Shown: in pieces, positions 34,381-46,800 of the stretch
Numbering within the stretch: the first letter of the stretch is position 1
Layout of the letters: every line of letters starts with the position of its first letter
Assembly: GCA_916700875.1 (NCBI GenBank)
Contig: CAKAKS010000004.1
Coordinates: forward strand, 16,789,444-16,853,443
Reading direction: 5' to 3'
From: Sebastes aleutianus
Lineage: Eukaryota > Chordata > Actinopteri > Perciformes > Sebastidae
Length of the DNA stretch: 64,000 nucleotides
Made by a program: the position numbers and the translations under genes
Notes under the pieces: generated by a model
Databases searched by the model: none
Told to the model about the DNA's origin: nothing
The model's input: the letters and a program-made list of their open reading frames with translations, nothing else

Positions 34381-36879
34381 CTGGCACTTGGCTTCCTGTC
34401 CTTCGTTCAGGGCAGATCCTGGAGTAGGAGTGCTTGTGGGGAACAAATGTGTGTGCGTGTGTGTTGAGGGGTGTGTAGGGGGGCTGAGGGGTTAGAAACA
34501 GCAGTGGTAGGGGGTGTTAATCCCACTCATTATAATTCCAGTCTGTGGCCTGTCTTGGGAAAGGGACTACAGGGGCCTACCGCCGCATCTTATCAATATG
34601 TATTTCCCTTTTTCACCTCTCCAAGTGGCCCCTGACTGCACCGTGGCTTACAAGCCTCTCTCACCGTCTCTCTCTCTCTTTGTCTCTTTGTCAGCATACA
34701 ACCCAACTCATCATTGCAAGAAACATGACGCTAACCTGTGACAAAAGATGTGCTGATGCAGAGTTGAGAGGTGTCAAACACACAACTCTTAAATATCTTA
34801 TGTGTTTTGTGATGTGTATTTTTTTTTCTCTAACCACATTCACATGCAGGTCACTGTGTGATGGAGTATGGAGGGCTACACTACTGTGATGCCGTAGTCA
34901 AGAGCAACATAATGGCACATTACTAAGGTAGGATTTGACCCTGCCTACTACACACTGTATGCATGGGGAGAACACGTGCTTTGACCATATGTGATGATGG
35001 AATACATGTAACTAACAGCAGGTGAAGACAGCGAAAGGTAGAATTATTAAATGGAAGTAGAAAGCAGCAGGTTGAAAATTGTATGATTCTTTTAAAATGT
35101 GCATAATAAAAAAACACTATATGTGATTGCATGCTATCTAGATAAAAGCGTATGCACTATTTTGACTCGATTGCACCCATTGAAAACTTGCGTAACGCCA
35201 CATGCAGTATTAAATTCGAGTACATAACTAGTATTTTAAGTTTCCTCTCCAGTGTTTTCCTTTAGTTTGTTTTTCTGCAGCGCGATAAACCCTACATCAA
35301 GTTGTTGTACATTTTGTCATGTCTTTGGGGAAATCAAAGACTTTAAAGACACTAAATTATTTTTAATGCTTGCACAAAAATAATAGGCCATTTTCTAAAT
35401 GATGTGCCATGCTGGTGCCTAGGATCATCAGGATGCCAGTTTTGCCTCCCTGTTGATCGGCTAATTTGAGACCGAGCGCACCTGGTGTGTCTTATTGCGT
35501 GCCGAGAAATGGCACTCCGTCTACTGGCTTTGGTTATTTCCATGCAGAGAAGAGGTACTGACGATGTTAGCATTAACGGGCCATTAAAATGAAGAAGGAT
35601 GAAGTCATTGCCGCGAAAAAAGTTGCTGCGCCTTGCTAAATGAGAGTCGGGGTGAGATAAAGAGGAAGTGGAGTCTTTCAACATGGCCACCATGTCCTGT
35701 AATGACCAGCTTTTATAAGCCTTCCACTGAGCAGGGCCTCAGATTAATGTAGACAGGAGCGTGACAGCAGTGGTCTGAATGCACTGCTGTAGGGACCCCG
35801 TTGGGGCTTGTTTCAGACGGTCCATGCCTGATGGTAAAAGTGAAATGGCTGCAACATGCAGATGTTAGAAGGATCTAGAACTGTCCAAGAAAAGCTTTAA
35901 AACCTTTAAAAGCACTACACTGGGTGATGGTTATGGTCGTGACTATTGGAGTATATCTGCGGTTTATCACTTTCACCTGCCTCGCTTGGAGTGGCGGAGC
36001 GTCTAGCCGGCAGGGGAGCGTCAGGAGCTTATCTTTTCAACAGGTTTTTGGGTTGTTGTGGACAGCAAATCAGGGCAGGCTTAGCGAAGGAGTGGAGCGC
36101 AGTTTGGGGTGGCGCCACACCTCGGCACTAATTTCAGGGTTAGCAGAACGCCCGACAGGAGGACAGCATTGCCATGGCAACAGTTAACAGCTAAAAAGCA
36201 GTGTCTACAATCTGATAGGGGCCCCAGATAATCAGTCATCACGACACACAGACGATTATAGCAGCCTTTTTTCAACACGGTGACCGTTAAATCTGTTTTT
36301 CACCTGTTAAACGTTTCATTTTATTTATACAACACTATAAATGCAGTTCTGCATGTAATGCCCCAAGAGTCGTTTAATCCCTTTTTGTTCAAGCTTAGTC
36401 TTGTTTTCATCTCCAGATCTTGTACAAAAGCTCCTATTATTTAGCATCCACTCTCACAAAGTAATAACACAAACACAATAGCTTCATCCATTTGTCTTTT
36501 CTCATTTATTTTCTTAGCAGACGCACTCTGTAATAAAAACATGTGCTTTCCAAAACCAACCAAGCAAATTTACTCTCTCCACGTCTGTGCTCGATATTGA
36601 AATGATTCCTTTTTTTTTTTTTCCCAGCGTACAAGTGATATAAAAAGCGAATGAAGAACGTGAGAGTAGATGGCAAATCGGAGAGAGAGAGGGAGTGATA
36701 GTCAGTCAGGGGCAACCGCAATACACTTTCCATCAGGATCTAGTCAATTTATCAGAGGGGAGATGTTATTAGCTTCCAGATAGCAAACGCATGTAGGTAT
36801 TTTCCTCCCCATCAGTCTCCTTTATATTTTTAGATGCTTTTTATGTGAGTACAATGGCCTCAATATCAAACATTTTAAA
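34381..36879. other. Non-coding desert with small simple repeats
   Basis: A TG run lies near 34449-34463, a CTCT run near 34668-34680 and a T-run near 36610-36622. Much of 35480-36250 is complex. No frame has a recognisable domain. Confidence 0.4.
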
Positions 36880-37020
36880 TGATGCTTGAAATACCAGTCA
36901 CTTGACTTTGATGTCACAGGCAATTAAATCCAACCTTACCCCTTTCCACCGTTAATAACAGCAATCTCGCCCGGCCTAGTGCCTAATTAATATGTGCTAT
37001 TTGTCACTTTGCCTTGACAC
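36880..37020. promoter_or_regulatory. Candidate conserved non-coding element
   Basis: TAATTAAT at 36984-36991, with CAGGCAATTAAATCC and CACCGTTAATAACAG close by, in complex sequence. Confidence 0.33.
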
Positions 37021-37135
37021 ATGTATATCAAAGTGGGGGTGGGGAGAGCGGCTGGAGGGGTGAGGAGGTGGTTTCGGAGGGAGGGGAGCGGAGGGGGGGA
37101 GTGGGAGGTGGAGGGCAGTGGTGGAAGAGTGGTAT
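37021..37135 (+). repeat. G-rich tract with quadruplex-like G runs
   Basis: Many runs of three or more G with short spacers on the plus strand, including GGAGGGAGGGGAGCGGAGG. It is low complexity but not a simple repeat. Confidence 0.8.
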
Positions 37136-37500
37136 GCTGGGCGGCAAGGTAGAGCTCCTCCTCTCTCCGTCTCCATGCTGCTAAGTGAACGGCAGGTGTG
37201 TTGTCATTTGATTTCATAAGGGGGCATGAAGCAAGATATTTAGCCTTTGGGAAGGCGTTACAGAAAACCCAGAGATGGATGGTACTGATGTAGATGCTGG
37301 ACTGAATGTCAACCATGATATTAGGATTCTGCCCAAAAGAAATAATGATTAAAATACATGATGATATGCTTCTTATGGTGATTATTTCTGCACGCAATGA
37401 CACATTTTCACACGGTGGATGCTTCATTTTGGCTTGAAAATCGTCACATTGTCTACTTGTCCGTGATTCTGCGCCCCTTTTTTCGGAAATCATCATCCTT
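37136..37500. promoter_or_regulatory. Candidate conserved non-coding element
   Basis: Complex repeat-free sequence with AAATAATGATTAAAATACAT and TGGTGATTATTTCTGC. The 169-codon minus frame (36987-37496) spans the G-rich tract and has no domain. Confidence 0.28.
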
Positions 37501-38179
37501 CACTGGAGTTTGACTGTGGCAAAGCGGTGCTTATAATTAGCCGTGTGTTTGTTTGCGTGTGTGTGTGTGTGTGCATGCATGTGTATTGTGCATCTGAGCA
37601 CATGCCTCGTCATTGCCAGTTTCCACTATGGCTCGGCGGGTGGCGGGGCAGCGCTGCAACATTGCAATGAAATCAATGATCCATGGTTCTTTAGATGTGA
37701 CCAACAAACTAAGTTGTCATCTCGTTCTGAAACAAAAGGGGTGACGGGGGGAAAACTGAAAAGCACAGTGCACCGAAGCTACGACGATTACATCGCAAAT
37801 GTGCAGGGTTTCGTGCCAGTGCGGGTTCTCAGTGGGGTCAGTAGACAAACACCAAACATTCATACGTATACATCCACACTGTACGTCTCTCTCTAAGCGC
37901 CCCCCACCCTCCACCCTCCACCCCTTCCATCCTCTCCTCACTTTCCGCCTGAAACCTTCTGCCAAATGCTGCCAGACTCTCACATCTGTGCCGAAAATGA
38001 ATTGTATCCCAGAGCCCTCTGAGTCAAGGATTCACTTGTAAAGAATGCAGTTTTATTGGATGAACAGACTAATGTACCATGCAATGTAGTTGCACTAGCA
38101 TTTTATGCCACATTGAAAGAGTCAATTAATTTGCATAATTCAAACGAGCATGTACTGCCACTTTGAAGGCATGGCTAGG
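37501..38179. other. Non-coding, with TG and CCACCCT repeats
   Basis: A (TG)n run lies at 37557-37573. A C-rich pyrimidine tract with CCACCCTCCACCCTCCACC lies at about 37903-37925. No gene is seen. Confidence 0.45.
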
Positions 38180-38420
38180 CATCTTGGCTAGTCACGTCAG
38201 CTCCTCCATTTCTGATATATTAATCATTCTTGCCATACAATTAATTACATTTATGACAATTTGAACCTTTGTCCCACCCACCGGCCCGGCAATTTTACAG
38301 CCAGGCTGCAATATCAGAGCATCCTGATGAAATCCTGGTGATTTAGTGAACACCTTAACAGAGAGCCCATGCCTAGGGCTGAATAAAATTAATATTTTGT
38401 TTCCCATCTGGTGGAATCAG
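38180..38420. promoter_or_regulatory. Candidate conserved non-coding element
   Basis: GATATATTAATCATTCTTGC, then ACAATTAATTACATT (38237-38251), and AATAAAATTAATATT near the right edge. The sequence is complex and repeat-free, and is among the strongest candidates by eye. Confidence 0.4.
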
Positions 38421-40079
38421 CAGAATTAATGAGGGAAGGAGGCCCGTAGCTACGCAGAATCCAGGGATCAATCTGCCTCTCTCCGCTGGTTGCTACTCTT
38501 TGCTGGAGGTGTGTGTGAAGCTGGGGGGGTGGGAGGATGAGAGGCGAGCGAGATAGTAGGCTGTACACTTCTATACGGCGTGGGCATCTGTCACCCACAA
38601 TGCACTATGGTGATCACTACTGTAAATGAGTGATTACAGCAGTGCCAGTCACTCCTCGCAGCCCTGACAGACAGCACAGTTTCTTACCCACCACCACCCT
38701 ACTGATTAATTTTCAGTCGAGGCTGCCCGTCTGTCTGTCTTTGCCTTTGTCACATGTTTACAGCCTCTAATTGAATTGCAGCGGGGCAAATGTCTCCGAG
38801 CTCGCTGGCGTGGAGCGACTGGCGGCGCGGCGACGATGTGCTGTGGCAGAGCGAGGCTAGTTTTGTGCGAATAGCTCAGCATCTGGGCTGCATGCGGTCC
38901 TCGTCGCCATGGGGATGGCTTTGGGTCAGAGGGGTTTTTTATGCTGTCAAAACAGGAAGAGGGGAATTTGCAAACTCCCTCATTGTTCAGATTGTTCAAT
39001 GTTGTAGATTTTCTAAATTTTTCTGGGTCACATTTTTTTTTTTTTATATGATATGAGGGGTTTTTGCTTCAAATATGAAAACATGCTCATTGTTCAGGAT
39101 TTATGACATTACATTTATGTTTCTGGACCTTTGTGGGTCAATGTATTTTTATTATATACTATTTGTTTTGATATGGTTGACGCAAAAAGAAGGGTATTCA
39201 CACACACTCACTCAATGTCGTCTAGTGTTTTGATGTTGGGAAGTGGAAGACAGATTTTGCAAAATCACTCATTGCTTTGTGGATCTTTCTGGGTCAGTGG
39301 GGTATAGATAATCAAAGCATTTTATACTCCATATTTTTTGTATTTTCATATATTTTAAGATAATTTTGGATCACAACAGCAGTAATGATGAATGAATGCA
39401 TCACATCAGTGACCTATGTGACCCCATTTGTCAGTGGAAACAAATAGTCATGAATAATGATAAATGGTCGTGTGAATACTGTAAAGGAAAGAATAAATAT
39501 ATGCAAAATAATACATTTTTAGATTTTGACCCCATTAACACCTTTTCCAGACACTGGCGTCACACTCACGTATGCATAATGACTCAATCTTATCATGTAG
39601 GTGAGCGCATATTGCCCATAAAAAAAACCTCATTCAAAACTTTTGCACTTGATGATCCCCTTTTTCCAAATACTTTCAGTTTGTTGCATCATGACTTTGG
39701 CTGCACACGCGCAACGTTACACGCGCCTGTGAGAAGAAATAGCGAAGGCATCACATGTTCATTTCATTTATTCATTTGTGGCTGAGATGCAATTTGGCAT
39801 TTTAGCCATTTACCAGAGAGGGGAGAGAAAGAGAGACAGAGAAAGCACTTGTATGACAGAATAGGCACTCCCACAGTGTCATCCAATCTGGGCACCCCAT
39901 TACCTCCTTCTCTTGCCCCATGTGTGTGTATGTGTGTGTGTGTGAGGGTCTGTCTGTGTCTATGCGTGTGTGTGAACTGGCCCCCCTCCTGTCTGTCTTG
40001 CTTGCTCCATGCAGCGCTTTGCCGCCTAGAGAAGGTGGTAGTCGTCTCTTTGAAGTATCACTTCAATTACGGGGTTTAA
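38421..40079. other. Non-coding desert with TG repeat
   Basis: CATTGTTCAG-type motifs recur loosely between 38980 and 39100. A TG-rich run occupies about 39922-39975. Frames at 38706-39056 and 39396-39785 lack domains. Confidence 0.4.
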
Positions 40080-40230
40080 CCCCACAGGTCAGCCCTTGAT
40101 TATTTACACAAAGCTGGTGTAATTCTGCTGGAAAGCCTCGCCTTTGCCATGAATACAAAGCCGGGCTTCACTCTAATGGAGTGAATTTCACATCAACACT
40201 CGTCCTGTTTTGACCTGCGTCTGATAGGGT
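40080..40230. promoter_or_regulatory. Candidate conserved non-coding element
   Basis: TTATTTACA at 40100-40108 is a forkhead-type site inside complex sequence. GCCATGAATACAAAGCC lies to the right. Confidence 0.32.
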
Positions 40231-41479
40231 TACATCATGTTTAGAAAGTTGCACCTGACAGAACTTACGTAGTGTCTACAGATACACGTGTGTAACGGGG
40301 TGATAATACTGTGATGCATGCAGCCGTGCATGCAGAAAAAGTAAGAGCTAATATCTTCTTGCACTTTGGAAACGGTAGAAAACATTCCTGATGGGCATTA
40401 AGTAGTTCTATTTGAGTGTTTCTGATGATGGTTACAAGCGACGTGTCACCATCAAAGATGCCTCAATGATTTTTTTTACCACATTGAAAGCTTGTTTATG
40501 CGTTTTTCTCTGCTTGGCTTGCCTGATAAATTGGGGCCATGTAAAAACTGATCCTGCCAAAAATGGCATTGAATAATAGATTGTTTTGTTGATCAGGTTG
40601 CTGTTTACTTACCCTTTTAAATCCCTATTCTGTCTCCTCTCAGCTGGTGGCCTTCTATTGACTTGTTGTTATTTTTTCATGAAGTGAAGTGGGGGCAACA
40701 CCAAGTGCTGCTATCACTCCTTCTTAAATAATATAAACAAGAGAACAACAAAAAAAAAAAGGTAAGGTCTAAGTCATCTTCCCTGTTAGTTCAGTTCATT
40801 TCAGCCTAGATGGCCCTCGTTCGCTGAAGCATGATGCGTGCAATGAAAATACGAGGGTCCTCTTCTCTCCGCGGCCCTGTGTGCACACCACCCCCATAAA
40901 AGTTGCAACTGCCAGCTCAGGTGGAAAAATGTTGCAGAGTAAAAGATGTATTCAATAAATAGAGAGGGACAGCATGGGGCCTGGGGAAAGTGCGCATGAG
41001 ACAGAGGTTTGGAGAGTGGAATAATGGAAGAGAAGGTAGATGGGGCATGAGTGTACATTAAACAGTGGTGCTTGACGCTTGTGAGAGGAAGCATGCCGCT
41101 GGGAATATAACTCTTAACTAGCATTGTCTCCTTTCAATTTAAAGGAGGAACCAGGGCTGTCATCTATATAATACTTTCTTTTTAAAGGAGGATATCACTG
41201 AATTTCAGCATTCAAATGTGTTTTTTGGTACCCCGATATATTTCAGCTGGCACAATGTGAGCCCTGTGTCCCTTATAGTCACACATGACCTAGACAATAA
41301 TAAACAAACTATCAGCAAAGACTTGTTAGGAGAAGGAAATATCACGTATTGGCATGAGATGCACATCGTCAGAGATTATAAAACATTTTTGTTTACGGAC
41401 ACTGATTAAACTGCCTTCGGTATGATATAAAGCGATTGAGCTGAACTGAAAACTAGTTGGCAAGCGAGCAGAGAAGTCT
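40231..41479. other. Non-coding desert
   Basis: An A-run lies at 40750-40760. No repeat family or gene is recognised. Confidence 0.4.
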
Positions 41480-41960
41480 AAACAGTTAGCTAAAAGTAAT
41501 GGTTGAAAGAGTTACCTGAAAGATATCAATATATGGTTGAACTTGTTATTTAAAAGGAATGGATAAATGGTTGAAACCACTACAAGTGAATGGTAAATAG
41601 TGAATAAATGGTTAAACTAGCTAAAAGTAATGGATGAATTAAATGGAGAAATTAATATGTGGTTAAAATAGTTTGCTAAAAGTAATGGATATATGGTTAA
41701 AATAATTAGCTAAAATGGATAAATGGTCAAAATAGTTATCTAAAAGTAAAGGATATATGGTTAAAATAGTTAAAAGTAATAGATAAATGGTTAAAATAGT
41801 TAGCTAAAAATAGTGAATAAATGGTTAAAATAGCTAAAAGTATGGATAAATGACTGAAATAGTTAGCTAAAATAAATTGATATATGGTTAAAATAGTCAG
41901 CTAAAAGAAAAAAAATTCTATATGTTTAAAATAGTTAGGTAAAAGAAATGGATATATGGT
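41480..41960 (+). repeat. Degenerate tandem array, units of about 30-40 bp
   Basis: Variants of GGATAAATGGTTAAAATAGT followed by TAGCTAAAAGTAAT repeat more than ten times with frequent indels. The ends are diffuse. Confidence 0.88.
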
Positions 41961-43100
41961 TTCCGAACACATAAGAAAACCGACTGCGCCTTCATGTCTC
42001 ACAATGAGGATGATTACAGAGGATATTTGGGTCTTGATGAAAGAATTTCTGTAATGCCAATCTATCACGCTGATGCATGCCTGTCAAAAAAATGAACAGA
42101 GATGTGCCATTGTAGTCATGTGGTCGTCACAAGATGTGACGCGGCTCGTGAGGGGGCTATGAGTGACAGCTGGTCCCTTGATTGTCAGCTCAGAACTTCA
42201 TGACCTCCCATGAGTCTGTTTGTACGCCACGCATACAGTAACATGGTCTCCTACCCGTGAAAGATTTCACATAAAGGACAAACGATTCAGTCGATATGTG
42301 GAGATGACAGCGTGAATACAGAAGAAAATGACAATCATTTTAGTCTTTTGTCCAAGTTTCAGCAGCATAAAGACAAATGCATGCAGTGTCATGGAAAATA
42401 CTTTTCAATGTAGTCTGATTGACTAGAATAACATAAAGAGCGGTTTTAGAAATGGATGCTCTCGTCCAAACTATTATCCCCCACGACAGCGCTACCCCTC
42501 TAAATTTGAATAACATAAACAGCTGGCCCTCTGTGCTTTAAAAAACAAACCAGTCAGAATGCTCCGGAGCTGAGACCCCACAATGTCCTGGTGGCATGTC
42601 TTTGTGTCACCAAAGCACATTCATTACACCTCCTTCTGTCTATTTCAGACAAGGCATCAATTTGAAGATGTGAGGTATCACAGTGCAGAAAATGTCACAT
42701 TTTCCCTGTCAACTGTGCCAATGTTTGTCTTTCCGAGGCCCGGATAAAAGGAGTGGCCTCGGCATGCATCTCTGCCGTCTTTCCATTCCCCACGGAGATA
42801 TTTGAGTGCGAGATGAGTCTCCCCTCCATGCTGAGTACACAGAGAGAGAAGAGAATTGGTGCTGGGCGCGTTCATACTAAGGAAGAATAGCAAGTTTTTT
42901 TCCTCACCAATGGAAACAGAGCAAAAGTATTCAATTTGCAACAGCTGCTTCACCTCAATAATTCATTGCTTTTGAATGTTTTATAAGTAAACTGTGTTAT
43001 CTGTAGAAGGAAGGATGGTGGCATTGTAGTGGGAGCTGTTGTCTTTCATAAACACGGATAGGATGATGATGTATTTGTCCACACTGTTAACCCTTTCCGG
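41961..43100. other. Non-coding desert
   Basis: Complex sequence, especially 42560-42960. No gene or mobile element is recognised. Confidence 0.35.
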
Positions 43101-43580
43101 CTTGACCTCTAACCCCTATTATATTATGTTTTTTACAGATATTAGTTATTTTTAACTGGATGATTTGGCTTTAGATGCTGAGTATTGCTCTGTATAGTTT
43201 AGAATTGACTGATTTTGAAATCTATTCAATTAAGTTATCATTAACTCAGTGTAGTTGCATATGTTTGTTTGAGGTCAACATACATTGTTAGTTTTTTAGA
43301 CAACGTATCGTCATACAACGGTTTGTAGTAAGTTAGTTATTCCTCATTTTTCATGCGTTTTCCTACGAATGTCCTGCAACACATGACGCGCGTGTCAATT
43401 TCTGCTCCAGTCTTTTCAACAAAACTACTTAGTTAGGTTTAGGAAAAGATTGACTTGACCTCTAACCCCTATTATATTATTTTTTTCAGATATTTTAAAT
43501 GTTATTTTTAACTCATCACCAGATGATTTGGCTTTAGATGCCGAGTATTGCTCTGTATACTTTAGAATTGACTGATTTTG
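43101..43580 (+). repeat. Direct repeats of about 120 bp flanking a dispersed repeat
   Basis: Copies 43101-43217 and 43454-43580 both start CTTGACCTCTAACCCCTATT and end TTAGAATTGACTGATTTTG. The 236 bases between them carry ACTACTTAGTTAGGTTTAGG and ATTCCTCATTTTTCATGCGT, also present at 45475-45860. Confidence 0.85.
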
Positions 43581-43639
43581 GCTTTGACGAAACTGAATTA
43601 TGACAATTCCTCTGCACATTATAGTCGTTGTCATTACCG

Positions 43640-44160
43640 CCCTGAAGACAATAGCCCTAATAGGATCAAAAATGAGGCAACAGTGATTTCAGCCATGCGG
43701 CCCAGCTTTATTAACATCCCTTTATCTCTGATATCATCAAAAGGCTATCATCAACTAAAAGTTAACAGCACAAACCCTGAGCTCCTCTATCTCCTGAATG
43801 CGACGCACCATCATTTGCTGTGTTTTTTCTGCCCCCGTGACTGATTATCATTACCTTTTCTTGCAAATACCATGCTCATTACGTTAGTGTACAGCCAAAA
43901 CATTAGTAGAGGGAGCCTATCTCTCTCCCATGAAGGGAGCGGGGAGGAGAAGAGCTATGGAGGCAGATTTTCCCCTAGCCTCAGCAGCCAGCCCTGGCGC
44001 GCTTGGCTATTAACCACAATGAACATGGGCTTTGTTATTAACATCTGTTCATCAGGGATCGGGCCCAGGCCTAATCACCCCTCACACCTTCTGTTTCTGC
44101 ACAAGAAGAGAGGCAATCAAGGGCATCATTTGGCAGCTGGCTGGAACTACTAATGCTTTT
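43640..44160. promoter_or_regulatory. Candidate conserved non-coding element
   Basis: Complex repeat-free sequence. AACCACA at 44012-44018 is a RUNX-type core and CTTTGTT at 44030-44036 a SOX-type core. CTTTATTAACATCCC and GACTGATTATCATTACC lie further left. Confidence 0.38.
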
Positions 44161-45474
44161 CTCCTGCTCTACTCTGCCCCCCCCTCCCTCCCTTCATCGC
44201 CTTTTCTCTCTTCACTGCCATCATTTTTTCCTCTCTTTTCTCCCCTTATCCTCAAAAAATGTCTCTCCCACCCTCTTATGGGATTATGTTATTTGAGAAG
44301 AAAACACACACACACATACAGACAGAGAAAAACACGAACACACACACACACACGTATAAACGGACACAGAGGCAGAGAGTGAACCTTTGATAGCAGCGAG
44401 ATGGTAGATTTACTGATGGCCGTAACAGTCCGGCGCCATGGGTGGTTCACATGAACTCAACCTCATCTCAGTCTCTCTCTCGTCTGTTCCTCCCACTGTA
44501 TCGCAGGCAGATGTTCACAGGTTCATATCAGCCCCCCAAAACAACGTTCAGACAGGGTGTGAGAGGGAAAAAAGACAGACACAGGAAGAGATGGAGAGAA
44601 ACATGTGAGATCCAACAATGGTGAGAAAGCAAGAGATAATAGCGAGATTGACAGATTACCAGTGGGAGATACTATATGTCAATAAAAAACTGCTGCAGAT
44701 TCATTCCCAGAGCTCAAGGAATAGGGTTTTTTGAAGGTAAAATATGTGGCACTCGTATTTCTAGGACAGCAAACTATTGAGTTACTCCTTTTTTAAATGG
44801 TTTCTTTCATGATTTTTTTGTTTCTGGCTCTCTGTGCATGCATGTCTGTGTCAGTGCTGTTGCGACCATATGATATGTATTTTTCTGCTTCGACTTATGC
44901 CAGAGATTGCAGCATTTGTTGTCGTCGGATTAATCCCTTTGTCAGCTCCGGCCTCTTGAACACATTGTGTCTCCTTCTGTTACCCACAGGAAGGAAGGAC
45001 TGGGGCATCTGTGTTTGGGTTGGCTATGTCTAAATCAGCACTCCTTGTCCTATCACAGTAAGGCTGCACACACACATATGCACACACTCTCTTTCTCTTT
45101 TCCAGTCTCTCTGAATGTCTGTTTCTAACTGAGAACAACATGTCCTCTTCTGTCTCAGTAGAGGGGCTTCACAACACAAAGCCCTTTCATGTGTGGATGT
45201 GGGTCTGTGATGGCTGTCACATTCTGGCTAAGTTCTCCGGGGCTGTCAGCTTGAGATGATGTTTACCAGGATGCTGCTGTCAATCAGAAAAAAGTTGCTA
45301 TTACTGATATTGCTTTGCAATATTTCTTTGCTGTTAAAGGTTCGGTTCTGCCAAATCACTAAAAGAAAAGGTTTTAGAGGTGGGTATCAACACCTGGACA
45401 CATAAAACTAAAACTGTGCATGACTGATATTACCACACTTACTTTACTTACTATAAAATCTTTGAGCCTACTTA
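44161..45474. other. Non-coding, with CA and CT simple repeats
   Basis: A pyrimidine-rich tract spans about 44160-44260. CA repeats lie at 44304-44315 and 44338-44353. No supported gene. Confidence 0.45.
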
Positions 45475-45860
45475 ATGAAATTATCATTAACTCAGCTGCA
45501 TATGTTTGTTTAGACAACGTAACCTAATACAACAGTTTGATATCTTACAAAAAGTTATTCCTCATTTCTCATGCGTTTTCCTATGAATAATCAGCAACAC
45601 GTGATGCACGTGTCAATTTCCGTTCCGGTCTTTTCAAAATAAACTCCCGTCTTCGCAAAACTACTTAGTTAGGTTTAGGCAACAAAAACAACTTAATTTG
45701 GTTAAGGAAAAGATCATGGTTCGGGTTAAAATCACACCGGAAGTGGCGTACGTATGGAAGATATGTTACAAAAACTACTTAGTTAGGTTTAGGAAAACAT
45801 TGGTGTACAAACACCGGTCTCCTGGGCAAAAGTCCAGTGTTTTTTGACTCCCCCAACCAC
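45475..45860 (+). repeat. Dispersed perciform-type repeat
   Basis: It contains CTACTTAGTTAGGTTTAGG twice (starting about 45660 and 45776), with ACACCGGAAGTGGCG and ACACCGGTCTCCTGGG. It shares several blocks with 43218-43453. I recognise the motif set as common in spiny-rayed fish genomes, but not its class. Confidence 0.6.
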
Positions 45861-45933
45861 CCCGACCTATATATACGAATTATAGTGCATATACAACCGT
45901 AGGATGGAACACTTGTAAATTTTCCTTTATAAG

Positions 45934-46398
45934 GGGCTGATCACACCAAAACGCACCGCTACAGGTGCGGCCGCTTCAAAAACACCTTGGCAAAGTGTGT
46001 CGGGCCAAACAGTGTGATACGTCTGTGGATCGGGGCTGCAATCAAGTGTGATTAACGGAAAAAATGTGGTCTCTCTCTCTCAAAGACAGTAGCTTACATG
46101 AAACTATCACAACATAAGATATGAATTCCCCCTTCCCTCTCACATACTCTGTAGCTTCCTCACAGTTAACTAGCTAGCAAACCCTTCCACATCTACCGGC
46201 ATCATAACAGGAAGGAAGTGGTAAAGAAGTAAAGCCTGCCTCTTGCTTGATTTGATTGGCTGCCTGCCTGGGCCAGGTGTGACATTGACAAGCCGTGCAA
46301 ATCCTCGTGGCACAAGAAAGGAGTGCACGGCAGGCTTTAGGAAAACAATGATTTGGTGGTGACATGTTTCTAGTGAGAAGTCTTGGTGTGATCAGCCC
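45934..46398. mobile_element. MITE with perfect 16-bp inverted ends
   Basis: GGGCTGATCACACCAA opens the element and TTGGTGTGATCAGCCC, its exact inverse, closes it. ATAAG directly flanks both sides (45929-45933 and 46399-46403), an apparent 5-bp target duplication. There is no transposase frame; the superfamily is not assigned. Confidence 0.88.
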
Positions 46399-46403
46399 AT
46401 AAG

Positions 46404-46800
46404 GCCATATTACACAAATTGCCTCCTTATTTATGTTCTCAACTGACTCCTAAAACTATCTGCAACCTTTGGACAAATCATGTACGTCATTCTTTGAACC
46501 TGCACTGTCAGGTGAAAGTGCTTTTAAAGTTTTTGCACCCTCATCTTGGTGTCAGCTACAGAGTCACTTTAAACTAGACTATTTTATAAGCAGGGACGAA
46601 TATAAAAACAGGATTAAGGACTATCTGACCTATTTCATTGTTTGATGTAAGTTGCCGTTTGTTTCAAGTCTGTTGTTTGTTTCTTTTATGTGAAACTTTT
46701 TATGCTGCCGACTTGGCCAGGACTCCATTGCAAAAGAGATTCTGAATCTCAACGGGCATGTTCCTTGTGAAATAAAGGTGAAAGAAAACTAAATAAAAAT
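46404..46800 (+). pseudogene. LINE remnant: reverse-transcriptase C-terminal end and 3' tail
   Basis: One frame reads HKLPPYLCSQLTPKT, and after a frameshift another reads SAFKVFAPSSW and then KLDYFISRDEYKNRIKDYL. This resembles the end of the reverse-transcriptase protein of L2/Rex-like LINEs. The tail has TTGGCCAGGACTCC, GAATCTCAACGGG and GTGAAATAAAGGTGAAA, a 3' end very common in fish LINEs. The copy is truncated at its 5' end or interrupted by the adjacent MITE, and it cannot encode a full protein. Confidence 0.78.

Noticed and set aside
36987..37496. 169-codon minus frame
   Set aside because: It runs through a G-rich tract giving a Pro/Ser/Leu-rich low-complexity end, and no domain is recognisable.
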